A DNA stretch of 64,000 nucleotides from Toxorhynchites rutilus septentrionalis (GCF_029784135.1 NC_073746.1:32146387-32210386); one strand, 5' to 3'; positions 35,294 to 48,538 are shown, counted from the stretch's first letter. The notes: generated by a model not told the origin, from the letters alone. Program-made: numbers and translations.

Positions 35294-36548
35294 TTAGGTG
35301 TACCGATAAGATTCTTCGGTTTTACAACAGCTAGCGTAACATGATTATTATTCCAGTGGATCAAATTTCCAGACATTCGTTGGAAAGCTACTGTCTTTGC
35401 GCATCTTTTTCAGTATATGTCAAGAAGTTGAAGCGTAAACAACATAGTTTTTTGCCACTTCGAATATGTCGAATTTCGTACCAACGAGAGTGTTTTTACG
35501 GGGAGTGTTACTTCACTACTTCAATATTAAGAAAAATTGCGTAAAGTCATTTGGTGAAAGTTTATGGTGACCATGCTCCGACTGAGCGAACGTGTCGGAC
35601 GTAGTTTGCACGGTTTAAAAGTGGTAATTTTAACTTGAAAGATGATGAGCGTTTCTGGCCGCCAAAAAAGTTTGAAGATGATGAATTGGAGGCTTTACTC
35701 GATAAAGATCCGTCACAAACGCAACAAAAAATTGCAGATACACTTGAAGTAGCTCAACAAACCATATCCGATGGTTGAAAAGCAATGGGAATGATCCGAA
35801 AGATAGGACATCGGGTTTCGTATGAATTGAAGCCACGAGATGTCGAACGGTGTTTTTTCACGTGCGAACAACTGCTCCAACGGCATAAAAGAAAGGGGTT
35901 TTTGCATCGAATTGTTACTGTCAATGAAAAGTGGTTTCATTTCGACAACCCTACACGTCGGGCAATGTATGGATACCCCGGCCATGCATCGGCATCGACG
36001 GTCGCGCGGAATATTCACGGCAAGAAAATTATGCTGTCTATTTGGTGGGACCAGCTGGGTGTGGTGTACTATGAGCTGCTAAAACCGAATGAAACTATTA
36101 CGGGGGACCTCTACCGACGACAATTGATGCGTTTGAGCCGTGCACTGAAGGAAAAACGGCCACAATACGAGCAAAGACACGATAAAGTTATTTTGCAGCA
36201 CGACAATGCTCGGCCGCTTGTCGCGAATCCGGTCAAAACATACTTGGAAATGTTGAAATGGGAGGCCCTATCCCACACGCCGAATTCTCCAGAGATCGCT
36301 CCGCCCGATTACTACCTTTTTCGATCGATGTCACATGGCCTGGTTGACCAGCACTTCTTCAATTTTGATGAAGTCAAAAATTTGATCGATTCGTGGTTAG
36401 CCGACAAACCAGCCGATTATTTACGCAAAGGTATTCTTGAATTGCCTTGAAGCGATAGACAATACATTGAACATTAAATTTGTAACCATTTTTGCAGAAT
36501 AAAGCATTAATTTTTGAAAAAAAAAACGAAACTTACCAGTAATTCTAT
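35294..36548 (+). mobile_element. mariner (DD34D) element
   Basis: 1255 bp between TA duplications (35292-35293, 36549-36550) with imperfect inverted ends TTAGGTGTACCGATAAG and its partner ...CTTACCAGTAATTCTAT. It is inserted in an A+T-rich repeat whose halves lie either side. Confidence 0.82.
35341..36450 (+). pseudogene. mariner transposase pseudogene
   Basis: The C-terminal 220 residues are open from 35785 and include RKGFLHRIVTVNEKWFHFDN, GVVYYELLKPNETITGDLYR, ILQHDNARP and APPDYYLFRSM. The Asp-to-Asp spacing across the last two catalytic positions is 34. The first catalytic Asp is Asn (VNEKW where the family has GDEKW). Upstream, in-frame stops (TAG near 35600 and TGA near 35775) interrupt the DNA-binding half. 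The gene is inactive but fairly well preserved. Confidence 0.88.
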
Positions 36549-36691
36549 TATTTTTTTAAAATTCTCAAAAAAAATATGTGAAGGACATTACAATTTCCAA
36601 CAAGTCACTCATACATCAAAAGGTGGGCACTTTTACAGGAAAACAGTTTTTCTAGCAACAATTTTCTCATGTTATCTTGAAAAAATCACTA

Positions 36692-36859
36692 CACCCATAC
36701 CTCGCTTTACGGCCTAGATACGTTCCTGGGCCGCTAAGAAAAAAGCCGTATAACAAATCCATTATTACAATACAAATTCATACAAACTCTATCGGATCGG
36801 TTCCAAGCTTGTTCAACGGAAAGCCGAATAAAGAGCGGCCGAATAGCGGGGTATGGGTG
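36692..36859. mobile_element. Short pogo-type MITE with TA duplication
   Basis: 168 bp with inverted ends CACCCATACCTCGCTTTACG and its near complement ...AGCGGGGTATGGGTG, with TA on both sides. Non-coding. Confidence 0.8.
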
Positions 36860-36874
36860 TACTAATCCTAATCT

Positions 36875-37860
36875 CAATCTTGCAAGAATGTTGCAAATAT
36901 TACATATGTTGCAAATATCTTCTGGGTCATTCCCCACGATTTCGTCAAGGTGCATGTGTGATGAAAAATCATTGCTTTTTAATTTTGTTTTTGTGTAATT
37001 GAAGAAACTTTTTGGATTATGCTTTATGTTGGACTCTGTTGTTGAGTTGCAATCTTCAACGGCATCTTCAACAGTTGAGTTGAGCTGTTCGCAAATGTTC
37101 AGATAATTTTTGAGATTAGCGCCAGATTTGTACTTCTTATAAATTTTATGTGTCTTATGTTTTTGTTGTATTTTTGAGATTTTTTATGTTTTGATTCGAC
37201 CAAACCGGATAATTTGTATTTATGTTTCTTTTTTTGTGTTGTTGGTATCTTCTCCTTTATAATTTCATTGATTATAGAGTAAAAAAATGTCACAGTTTTC
37301 CCCACTTCTTAATAAACCCTGCCAATTGATATAGTTTAGCTTAAACCTAATTGCTCTAGTGTAATAAGAGACTTCCTTAAATTCATAATCAAATGGTTTT
37401 TGGATGTTATCTTCAAATATAGAGTATTCGATAGCTGTGTGGAAAGCATCATTTTTTCATAGTGGAGTTAATGATTTAGTCACACAGAAATCTTCGATCA
37501 TATTTGTCAACAAGAAGTCCAAGAAGCGTTTCTGTCGATCATAAACATTGTTTGATTAAATTCAAGACCGAATATTTTTTTCAACAATAAATTGCAGAGT
37601 CTTATTATCATCAACTGGAAGCAAGATAAATTCATTATCAATATCAGTGATAAAACCCACATTACGTTGTTTGAAATCTCCGTATATGTGGATTTTTGAT
37701 TCTAGTGCAAAATAAAATATAATAACTTCAGCAACATCACAACACGCAACTAATTTAAGAGTGATCAAGGGGGAAGTAAACAGATGCAAATATATGTATC
37801 TCTCCCACAATAAGTGATTAGAGCCACACTGCCGTTCTACGCACAGTTGTCCCATGTTTA
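36875..37860 (-). pseudogene. Jockey-type LINE endonuclease and linker fragment
   Basis: Minus-strand frames show IHIYGDFKQRN, TDIDNEFILLPVDDN and LQFIVEKNIRS, an endonuclease-like block with GDF. Further downstream are SFFNYTKTKLKS, HMHLDEIVGND and EDICNICN, the linker before the RT domain. Frames are broken in between. It is cut at its 5' side by the MITE at 37829-38603. Confidence 0.65.
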
Positions 37861-38603
37861 AAAATCAACAACTGAGAAAAAAGCAAAAAAAGCAAAGTTT
37901 TTTAGCATATTTGTCTACCAGAAGCTGAATTGAGATGCAGATTGGCAATACACCGGATTTTTTATAAGCAGTAAACTATAGTTTAATGGAATGTGAAGAG
38001 TTCCCCTCACTTGAATCAATCAAGCTTGACTATGGTTTCAAAATATATGGTGGGACAGTTATGCCTAGAATGGACAATGGGACAATTGAACTTGATATTG
38101 TTTATTGAAATACTGGAAACAAACAATAAGTTTTTTGGTGTTTTTCAGAAAGATTGTGTATAGAAACATAGTTTTATGAAGAAGGGATTGATCTGCAACA
38201 CCTTCGCAGAATGTAAATCTCATTGTTATTAGGAATTCGCTAATAAGGTGTACACGTGTTCTGTTAAACTTTTTTTTCTTAATTTTTTTGTGAATTAGTT
38301 TGTTCTTCCAAACCAAAAATGAGTGCATTAGCCCCGCTGAAATTCTTCATACAATGATATACAATTCTTCGTCGTGAACCGATTTGTTTATTATGGATCC
38401 ACAAAAAATTCATGGTGCGACAGTTGTGCCTAGAATATCAACATGGGACAATTGAGCTTGATGTTGTTTTTTGAAAAGCTGCGAACAAGCAATATGTTTT
38501 TTGTGGTTTTCTGGAAGATAAGGCATAAAAACGTCGTTTTATGAAGAACAGTGAAAACCGTCAAAAAGTCAAAAACATAGGACAACTATGTGTAGAACGG
38601 CAG
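37829..38603. mobile_element. MITE with 4-bp target duplication (CACA), copy 2
   Basis: 775 bp with CTGCCGTTCTACGCACAG at the left and the inverse at the right, flanked by CACA on both sides. It aligns along its whole length with 32290-33062, including the GGGACAGTT duplications. Confidence 0.88.
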
Positions 38604-38881
38604 CACACTCGCTCAAACTCGTCGAATTCTGTTGTTGGAATATGTTCTGAATTTATTAATGAATTAATAACAATGAGGACGCCACCTCCCGATTTTTTAA
38701 TGAGATTTGTGAAGACATCTCTGAAGACATTAAAATAATTTCCGAAGACTTCCTTACTTCTAACGCTTTCATCCCAACATGTTTCTGTTACCAGAATTAT
38801 CGAGAAAGAAGAGTTCTGAAAATTAATTTATATTCCTTTCATTTTAAGTGGACTTTTCACGCGGTTGAAATTTTGGCAGTA

Positions 38882-38953
38882 CAGTAGAACCCCGATTAAC
38901 CTCGGAATGGTCGGGCAAGGTCACCGCGTGTAACGAAAAACGAGCTTCTATTG
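38882..38953. mobile_element. Tiny pogo-type MITE (72 bp)
   Basis: CAGTAGAACCCCGATTAACC at the left and an inverted CAATAGAAGCTCG at the right, between TA dinucleotides. It shares its left end with 63365-63675 and 21290-21375. Confidence 0.5.
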
Positions 38954-39534
38954 TATACCAAAATTTCAACTGCATTCTGTTGTTGAGATGAGGAATTTGA
39001 TTTATTAACTACTACATGATATGACGATGCATTCAAATATGTTTGATATGTGCATCTTCAACTGACATTTGTTTTGTGTTAGTTTGATTTGTCATCTCAT
39101 CATGGATAGATTAACAACTGAACATTGTCTGTCAATTTCGGAATGAACCGGTGAAATTTTTGTTCGTTCTATGAACCTATATAATCATTTCCACCTAAAT
39201 CAAATCGAAATAAACCGCTGTCTACGTCAGCATTATTTTTCGATTCAATTTACACAGCGATACATCGCTAATAAAGCTTCCTATGTTACCAATCTATTTC
39301 CTGTGTTTTTTGTTCCGGCGAAACAATCCAAAAGATAAATCGCGAACACAGAGTTCAATTAACACCGTTAGCTTCGGGTCCGCCGACCAGAAACCACTTT
39401 TTGTTTGCAGTTACATTATGATAAATTGGAGGAACCCAATGCGAGCACAAATAAGTTTCCATTCCATTACTAACACTGCGAGAGCAATTTTAGATTATCC
39501 GCTAATTTTTCAATAAGACATGCTCATTCATTAG

Positions 39535-40030
39535 GGCGGAACAATGGAGCGTGGTTTGCTGGTGGCCGCCCAACACCTCTTAGCAGCAACGCTTCTCAAA
39601 TCCCAAAAAAAAAACATGCGTTACGTTTGATGTAGTCTTCGAGTTGCTTAAGCCGCCGCCACCGCCACCGCTGCGGCCGCTTCCGTTTGTGTGTAATACG
39701 TGAAATGCGCACGCACAATTAACTTACCGCTCACTGGGCGCAACGTTGCGATTCCGCGCATCATGGCTCCGTAATTGGATGCCACAATTGGTTCACTACC
39801 GTGAGCCGCCCCACGGTGGACGATTCAGTGGTGATTCAGTTTCGAAATTAATTACAAAGTTCCATCACCAGTGTGCCCGCTCATCATCATCATCACCGCA
39901 GCCGTCATAGTTGTTAATCTCCTAAAGGAAATCACATGGTCGGCTCGGAAAGAAAATGGTTGCTACGGAACTAGAGTCAATCGGATCGTTTCGCCGGCCT
40001 TCTTTTTGTTTCTCTATTTCTCCTAGTCGT
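39535..40030. promoter_or_regulatory. GC-rich transposon-free block, possible regulatory DNA
   Basis: Unique sequence with a GCCGCC repeat near 39650-39675, CATCAT triplets near 39880 and AATTA cores. Its composition contrasts sharply with neighbouring A+T-rich repeats. No protein frame is recognised. A link to engrailed is inference from the lack of any other gene. Confidence 0.25.
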
Positions 40031-40506
40031 TTCGGCTCAATTTTACAAGTGAAATTAAAGATCACCCAATGGCGGGGTTTTCAAAGCAAATTGGAATGAT
40101 TTTAACGATTAACTCGATTGGAGCATTGTGAATTAATTGGAACGACGCACAGTGTTTTGAATCTAAAGGGTGATTTTTTTGAGGATCATTTTTGAAATTT
40201 TTATTTGTGACATCTCTTGCTTGGTTCGTGACATGTGTCAAAGTAAGAATTGCTGCAGAGAAGAGAAGTGGAACATGAGAGAAAAAAGTGGCAACGATTT
40301 GTGGCAAAAAAATGTAAACAGTGAAAAAATTGACAGATGGTTTACGCTCTAAAAATTGAACATAATGTTAAGATGTCTCTAAAACGGTGGGAGACGTCAT
40401 ATAGAAGATGGAAGGTTCATATATAATGTTATTAATGTTAGCATAATCATGATAAACACGGCGAATGGGATAGAAATTACGCACTGAAAATTGAATAAAA
40501 TATATA

Positions 40507-41765
40507 AGGTACACCGGGGCATGTTGAAATTCGGGGTAAGTTAAAACGGAAATTATAACTTCCACTAGGAATGATGGATTGACGCGATAAAAATATATAA
40601 AGTAAACAATACCTTTCAGCCCACCTTATGACAGCCATTACCAGAATATTGGAATACATTAACGCAATCCGCGCCTTTGTTTACTCTTACTTGATCCGTG
40701 AAATCAAAACAAACATTTTTGCATGCTGACTGAATCGGTCCCAAAACACTGATTTTTCAAAAATACCGCCAGAATCGCACGTCAGGTAATCAAATAGGGA
40801 TAATCAAGTGTAGTGGTTTTGAAAACTAAACTGAAAAATCTTTTTCCTTACAGCTCTGAGCATTTGAACTCACCCCATGTTTTTTCCGACCCTGGGGTAA
40901 GTTGAAACCAGTGAAAATCAACTATTTTTAAAACACTACTGCAGATGCCGGACGTTATTTGTCGATGATTGCTGTATGCATGAATGATAATAAATTTAAA
41001 AAATATGAATCATTTATATTTCGTCCCTCAGTATGATCTACATAATTTCTGAACACACAGAAATAATACCAGTAAAATTTGTTAGTTTTGCAACTAGGGG
41101 TCGCTCAAATACTACGTAACGCAATTTTTTACTATTCTATACTCCTTCTTCCCTACACAACATGAAACAAATCGTCATTTGCATAAAAATATTTAGATTT
41201 AGTAGGATTTATTCCTAAACAATTTTCGACAAGCCATCCCCTCCTCCCTTTTTGAGTACTTTACGTAATATTTGAATATTGCGGCCGTTTCGAGTGACAC
41301 TACTCTGACATGACCGTCTAAAACAGTATTCTTGAGGTTATTGTTTCGTATATTAATTCCTAGTATGGTGTGTCCATTTTGTGTGTATTAGAATACTCCC
41401 CCACATCTCACGTGTACAAAAACCCTTTTTTCCAAATGTTTATATGAAATTCTTTCAATTTAGTGTTTTATAAATCAGTTGTAGATAGTTCGAGAAGCAA
41501 AACTGCACATTAAACTCATGATAATTCCGCGTTTCAACTTACCCCGCTCTACGAGACAACGGGAAATAATGCATATGAAAACTGAACATTTTCAAAATTC
41601 TTATTTTTCGAAGCATCCAGTGTGAATCCCTATTTTTTATTGAAAGTCATCTGTTATACCTTGTATATGCTGCAAACAGATTTCAATTTAGTGTTTTAGT
41701 GACTTTTTAAGATAACTTTCAAGTTGAACTTCGAAAAAATCGTTCCAACTTGCCCCGGTGTACCT
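40507..41765. mobile_element. TIR element with TA duplication, AGGTACACCGGGGC ends
   Basis: 1259 bp bounded by AGGTACACCGGGGCATGTTG and the inverse of AGGTACACCGGGGCAAGTTG, flanked by TA. Internal copies of GGGTAAGTTGAAAC-type motifs. No transposase frame. A second, smaller element (41095-41290) is inserted in it. Confidence 0.8.
41095..41290. mobile_element. Nested MITE with CAAATACTACGTAACGC ends
   Basis: The left GTCGCTCAAATACTACGTAA and the right TACGTAATATTTGAATATTG are inverted relative to each other around about 195 bp. Target duplication not clear. Confidence 0.5.
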
Positions 41766-42280
41766 TACATAGACGCTGAAAGTACTGTGGACAAATATTA
41801 TAATGCATTTTTATCGGTTCATGTATAGTGTCGTTAATATTTGCATTATCAAAATAAACCCATAAGTATTGTAATCATAATCATAACAACATTTATGATC
41901 GTATTCCACCAATGATAATTTACGAATGAAGCCATAGAAACTGGACATTGGATTAAAAAATTGAAATGTGGTAAGAGCATCAGTTGGAATATTTTAAAGC
42001 ATTCTCATCGGTATAAATTGAATGATACAATAATTAGATGACTAAATAATATATGTACGCTTAAAAAACAACATAAACATATGATTTCTGAATAAATTTA
42101 TTTTTTTTCAGTTTCGAACATACCCCGTAAAAAGCCATTTTTATTTTTTTAAATACCCTCTGTTGGTATTGTATCTAGAATTTACGAGGTAATGGAACGT
42201 TAACATCAATTAGTTTCTAGTAATCAGCTTTTTAGTTGCCGGGGAAATTAACACCAAACTATAATTTTTTTAGTGTTATA

Positions 42281-43492
42281 TATATATTGCATACCAAACC
42301 GATATAGTGGTTCTCAGATTTTCGTGTAAATTGGTAGTTTTGTTCCTTATCGCAAAATATTAGATTCCATTCCATTTTAGGGTGGTTCGAAAAATCAAGT
42401 TTTTCCCCTTTTTTCCAAAAATAACTTTTTCAAAAAATCATATCTTTTGAACTACTAAACAGATTCAGATGATCGACATATCAAAATAGCCAGTTAGCTA
42501 GTCTTTTTTGAAAAAATACTACACTTGCAAAAAAATAATGTCGTTTTCATAATTATTGATCGTATTTGTATTATAGTTTTCATTGTCCTAGGACGCTATA
42601 TTTTTTAAAAAAAATTTCTCGAAAGTTGAGGATTTTTTAGATAACATATCCAAAAATGTGTTCTTTTTCGTTTTTAAATTATGATTTTTAAAATTTTACC
42701 GATGGTTCAAACAATAATTTTTCTCCTTTTTTCCAAAAATTACGTTTTTCAAAAATTCATAACTTTTGATCGGTTCATTCAGATAATCGACATAGATGAT
42801 TGAAGTAAATAATTTCACACTAGCAAAAAAGGGGAATTCTATTCGCATATACCTGTATACAGTCTAGTCGCGTAAGATGATCGTGATAACATGTTAACTT
42901 TGAAAAACCATAACTCAAGAACGAAAAAGAACACATCTCTGATTTTTTAATGTGTTAATTTAAAATTCTCAGAAAAAAAATAAAAAACTATAGCGCCCTT
43001 GGTCCCGAAACCATGTAAACTATAGAAAGTAGATACAATTATTAATCACGAAAACAAAATTCATTTTTTTCGCAAGTGCAGTATTTTTCCAAAAAAAATC
43101 TAGCTCATTGGCTTTAATTTGATATATCGATCATCTCAGTTGAAATTATAACTCAAAAAAGAAAAATGAACACATCTGATTTTGAGTAAAAAATGTAAAT
43201 GTGTAAATAATCCTCAGTTTTCAAGAAAAAATAGAGAAAATTATAGCGCCGTTGGTCCCCGAAACCATTACAATAAAAAATGGATACAATCAATAATTAC
43301 GAAAACAAAATTCAAATTTCTTGCAAGTTTGATATTTTTCCAAAAAAGATTTTGTGAATTCATTTTTGGGAAAAGCGAAAAAATCGAATCACTCAAAAAA
43401 TAATAATACAGGTTCAATGTTTTACCATAACTAAAATATGTTACCAATTTTCACGAAAATCTGAAAACCACTATATCAAACTTTTGCAATAC
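42281..43492. mobile_element. Foldback-family repeat related to 24398-25755
   Basis: Opens with GCATACCAAACCGATATAGT and closes with the inverse GAAAACCACTATATC. Several ATAACTTTTGAACTA and GATCATCTGAATC-type blocks recur in both orientations, as in the 24.4-kb element. Non-coding and without clear termini. Confidence 0.5.
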
Positions 43493-43950
43493 TGTGCCTC
43501 AATTTTTTGAGTGTAACATCCAAAGACCCTTCGATAAAAATGGCATTGGAACAACACAGTAAAACTGACATACAATTATGACGGATGACAGCGATTGGCG
43601 CGTGCTTCAACTAGCGAACCGCCAATTAAAAATCACTCCAACTAAAAAGCACCAATAAGCGAATGTGTACTGTAAAACTGTAAAAAAATGTAAAGGGTTG
43701 TGTCTAGGACACGACAGCATATTTTCGACGTAGCACTATGCAATTATATTATGCAATCCACTTGTTCATTTGTTGTTATTTTTTAATAGATTGTTCTTCA
43801 AATTACATTATAAATTAAATGAATGACCTTTAACATTTGATATGATGCCTAGGACTACCAAAATATGTGAACGGAAGAATTGTCAAACGATCATTGTATT
43901 TTACATTTCGCTCTAAAATGATTGCACAAAAAGTACTCAACACCAACAAA

Positions 43951-44140
43951 TACCCCCGACTTGCATGTTTGACAAAGCGGATTCCCCTAGGCACATTGAT
44001 TTTGAAGTCCGTGTTAGGGAAACACAGCTCGGTGGGAACAAAAATACCCCCGACTTGCATGTGTATTTGGAAAGTGGATTTCCACAGGTACATCGATTTT
44101 GAAGTCTGTGTTGGAGAAACCGTAAATCGGGCCAATCAAA
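43951..44140. repeat. Tandem direct duplication, two units of about 95 bp
   Basis: TACCCCCGACTTGCATG occurs at the start of each unit, and CGATTTTGAAGTCTGTGTT (near 44092) pairs with TTGATTTTGAAGTCCGTG (near 43998). Frames remain open on both strands only because the unit has few stops; no protein is inferred. Confidence 0.6.
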
Positions 44141-45380
44141 ACATGGCAGTTAGGGTGTTTAGATAACGCTTGACATTTTACAGTTATTCAATTGTTCATC
44201 TAATGAAAATAACATTTTATTAATTGTGATAGACGCATAGAAATATTTCCTATCAATTGATGCAAACATCTTTCCGATCTGTTAAGAAATGTTCGAGTTA
44301 TAAGTATTCGAAATACGGTTAGGGCTAGCATAGAATTCGGCAGAACAAATGTATGGGAAAAAAGGACGTTCTTGAAGTTTTCATAAATTTAAACCGTTTA
44401 GAAATTAGCGAATTGTAATGTATAACATATCAAACAAATCTTAGAGAATTTCCGATTCGATTGGTATGTAAATCATGAGAATTCGTCACAGTGAAAATAG
44501 TTATTAACGTTAACTTTAAAAATAACATAAAAACGTGACCTGTTCATAAAAACATAAAAACGTGACCTGTTCTTTGATTTGGCACCCTTCCTGAAAGACG
44601 TAGTTCTACGTCAAAATATATAAAAAATATACAATCAAAGACTCTTTTTGGCGTTTATGAGTTTGGTTTTTTTTTAAATTACTACTAGGCATGTTTGCAG
44701 ATTAATAGAAAGATATGATATGTTGATCCTTGAAATAAGTTTGAAAGTTAAGAGTTGGAAAAAATATAAAATTCATGTGAATGGAGACGACTTTTGTGTA
44801 CAGCACATGCCACTGGGGCCTTTTGCTGATTAAGTAAGTAAGATTTCTTCTTCTTATTCTTCTTATTCTTCTATGAATCAAATTCAATCGGTCATTCAAA
44901 CGAACTCAGCAATTAAATACTACAGAAAAACTTTAATTATAAAGCCTAGACAATTTTCCACAATTCGCTCTTTCACACCAAATTTCTATCTTGTCGCAAT
45001 TTTAAACCTTTCAAATTGAATTGTCAAAATGATAGGTCAAAGAACGAAAAGCAGGAAAATAAAAAAATAATGGGGGGTAAATAATAAAGCAAAGGTAATC
45101 ATGAATTTTTAATAATCACCTCAAAAAAATGTTAGAAAAAAAACATTTCTTTTTTAATTTCTCTTTAAAATTTTGATAAAATTGCACTGAATAGTTAAAG
45201 AAGGGAATTCTTCATTAAAGACCTTGCGTCAAGACAGCTAGAAATCCATACACTCTCAAATCAAGTGTGCCTGCAAAAATTATATTCTTCACGTAAACAA
45301 GCGATGAAAATGTGGACACTTTTAAGTCAGTGAATTGTATGGAGTTCCACTGCTGTGATTGCTGGGTTTTGTACTGTCAT
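44141..45380. other. Intergenic, minor repeats only
   Basis: Contains two direct copies of ACATAAAAACGTGACCTGTTC near 44525-44575 and a GACGTAGTTCTACGTC palindrome near 44598. No gene recognised. Confidence 0.4.
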
Positions 45381-45386
45381 ATCATC

Positions 45387-45960
45387 ATGGAAAGACTTCC
45401 ACCAGAGAATGTTTACAAATTATTGAATTAAATTATCACAATTCGTTATCAGAACAGTGTTTCGCAGACTTAAACAATTTTATGATTGTCACAATCGTCC
45501 TAGTGAGCAACCCATTCTAGCCACAGCGCAGTGATGTCAATTACTGTGAATGGAATCCTGTCGATAATTTCAGACTTTTTGTACCACATACAAGAATTTT
45601 TATCTGGCCGATATGTGGTTTCAAAAAGACGGTGCTACTCACCGAAATAATAAACCAATTGAAAGTGCGAGTTTGGTGAGCGAATTTTCTCTCTTTTTTT
45701 GGGATCCGTAAATTGTGATTTGACACCTCTTTATTACTTTTTCTGTACTTTCGTAAAGACTCTCTTATATACGGATAAGCTGAAATGCAAAAAAAGTGGT
45801 GTACAATTGAATCGTTGGAATTGATTACCATTGCAAAGAGTCTAAGGATAATAAAAGTTACTGATTTACCGGTTGAATTTGAAAACTCATTCCCTCTCTC
45901 CAATTTTTGTGAGCTTTATGTAAACAAACAAACGAACCTCTTAGAACCTCAAATGAACTC
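45387..45960 (+). pseudogene. Remnant of a DD41D/rosa-type transposase
   Basis: Scattered frames give VFRRLKQFYDCHNRPSEQPI, then MWFQKDGATHRN and a KLCDLTPL-like remnant, in the order found in the 30.8-kb element. Many stops and deletions; ends are lost. Confidence 0.5.
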
Positions 45961-48480
45961 GTGAGGAAGACGATTTTCAATAAAACGATGGGGGATTAAC
46001 AGCAACGATCTACTTTCTTTTTCTATTTTATAGAAATTTCATTCGTTCCTAAGATATCAGCAACGATCTCATAAGATCATCATTTACGTTTTAGTGTTTT
46101 TGCCGATTCCAGTGATGGCAGGAACTTGTTGAAGGATCCGAAAAAAGAGGCATGGTGTTATGTCGTTAGTGGTACGGTATCCAGATTTGGTTTTTGTACT
46201 TTTTAACCCATTTGATCTTAGAACTGACAATATTTTTTTTTAAACAAAGTTATTTTTATTATCTTTTCCTCGAACCTGTCATTTTTGACCTTTTGTCAAA
46301 TGAGCTTTTTATTTTACAAACATTCAATGATTTGTTTCTATATGTGTAATTTACTTTATTCTTATGAGTGCAAAGAAATATTTTCTAATATTTTTCATCG
46401 ACGCAAAGATCTTTGCGATCAGTCGAGAAATGACCGAGAATAAGAAGAAAGAAGAAAATACAGAAGTTCTTTCTGTTTCTGTTGCTTCTATTCATATTTC
46501 TGTATAGTGCAGATGTAATGTAAGGGAACTAAATACTCACACTGACCGCCGCCATTTCCGAAGCAGCGAAGCAACAATTGTTTTAAAAATTTGTCAGCCT
46601 CAGTACTGTTGATCGCTCGCCATCTAGAACGCCTCTAAAATTAAATATCACTTAGCAAACTTAAATCTTCAACGCTTCTAAACATAAAATTCCAAAGAAA
46701 TACTCCATAAATTATTTTATCCCGCACCCAACACAGAACAACAAGAACTACAATAACTTCAGTTTTCAACCGAAGAACACAGCTCTCATAGCAATAATAA
46801 TATCAAGCTTGTTTTCGACTTTCAAAAGTAGTGAAAAAAGATCTGCATGGCGGGGTGCGAATTCGAGTTTCACTGTCACTGTATATCAAAAATTGTATCC
46901 CTATTGCCAATGACGTAATGCATCTCATCTTCTGGACACAAACACACTGCAGATATTTTGTTTAATTCCAGCGTTAAACTGCCATAGAAATTACATTGAA
47001 GTTTGGAAGCAAAGTGGTCAGTGGTGGATAATGACTTATAATGTTCTGTTTACTAAAGATTACTAAAGAAAGACCTTATTGCTTTTTGCTGTTGAAGTGG
47101 TCTCTTTTGTCCCTGGAAAAATATGCCACACCAACTAAATCAAGCCTCATTATGCGAAACGTTATGTGTTTCTTGCTACGTTTTTATACGTGTGAGTAAA
47201 TTAAATTATGGCTCTAGATGAATGAGCCAAGCTCATTTGATACATGTACCTACTATTTCAATAACAACTTTGGGAGAAAAAAAGGTTAAATCTCTCCCAT
47301 TCAGATTGATATGTGTGAGTGACCACCAAGCCAAAAAAAAGTACGATTTTGCATCTATTTTTCTATTTTTCTAAAAATGTAGTATTTTAAATGTTTACAA
47401 TAGAAGCCGTTTGTTATCTTGAACGACAATAAGTTGAGCTACAAAATTTTTCGAAAAACGGGGAATGAAGCGGTATGCGGACGCTGGAAAAACGAAAACC
47501 GACACGGTACATCCCATCTTTTCATCGAGCCGCTGCTGTCATCGAGTTGCTAGCTGGATGATTGATGAATTGTAAATGATGGGATAATATTTTGTTTCCA
47601 AATTCACACTCCCTTCAATCTGACTTTAGCAACGCATGAAACAACATAAATGTGCGCGTGTGATGCAAAAATAGAAAAGCACTCTCCACCACTCGGCATG
47701 AAAATTTATGAGGTTCCTCAAACGAACACGAACTAATTGCATTACGGTGTGTATTGAATCCATAACACGTGAACGGTTCTCCGGTGAAAACGTGCTTCTG
47801 GACGCTTGAAATTACAAATTCACAGCAGAAACTTTTGTGTAAAAATGCGGGTTCTTCTTTCTTTTAGTAGATGGATTTCATTGTTAGAAAATTACTGAGC
47901 GCTTTGCAGCGGAGTTTGTATTTATATGTTACTTTTCTCATTTTTCCTCATTTTCTCGGATTGAATGATTTGCGCGGTGGACAGCTACTACCTCCTCGCT
48001 GGTTAGCTAGCGGATTTAACATTGTTGACGTAGGATTACGTCTTTCGGGAAAATGTTGATGTGCAAATTAAATAACGGAAAATCGGTCGCATGGTGGAAA
48101 TTGTCCAATTTTTCAACGCTTTTTGCCATTTCATGTTGGAAATACGAGAGATATTTGCGTTAATCGATTTGGCGCTCTCTAACAATGTAGAGCAATGAAT
48201 AAAATTATATATTTCATGAAACTCACTATCGAACAACAAAAAAATGCTAAGTATTTTATAAATACTATCTAAGCAATCTGTCGTTTTCAGTTGCTGATTC
48301 AATACTAATACGATACCGTGTAATAAAATAGGCGTTTGGTTTGTTTTTCTGCGGCGCTAAATCTCATGTTTTGATTGGTCTAATTGTCGCTCCCTCAGTT
48401 TCGTCGCCTGAAAGAAGCAAGCGCTGATTAATTGAGCCCGAGCAACAAGTATAAAAACCGTGTTTAGCGATTTTAGTAAT
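45961..48480. other. Intergenic, no gene recognised
   Basis: Mostly A+T-rich. The parts near 46540-46930 and 47480-47840 are less A+T-rich and repeat-free, but no coding frame or clear regulatory motif stands out. Confidence 0.35.
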
Positions 48481-48481
48481 T

Positions 48482-48538
48482 CTTTAGAGGCGAATGAACT
48501 GAAAAGTTTAAAGCCTCTTTAATCCAACATCATCATCA
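48482..48538 (+). mobile_element. 57-bp retroposon with CATCATCA tail, copy 1
   Basis: Begins CTTTAGAGGCGAATGAACTG and ends AACATCATCATCA, flanked by the 10-bp duplication TTTAGTAATT (48472-48481, 48539-48548). The sequence can pair AGAGGC with GCCTCT and AACT with AGTT around GAAA. It is nearly identical to 61331-61387. Confidence 0.8.

Noticed and set aside
43830..44166. About 100-codon open frames on both strands
   Set aside because: Produced by the direct duplication of a stop-poor 95-bp unit; no protein similarity.
48482..48538. Hammerhead or HDV-type ribozyme
   Set aside because: The stem-loops lack the conserved catalytic core motifs of either class.
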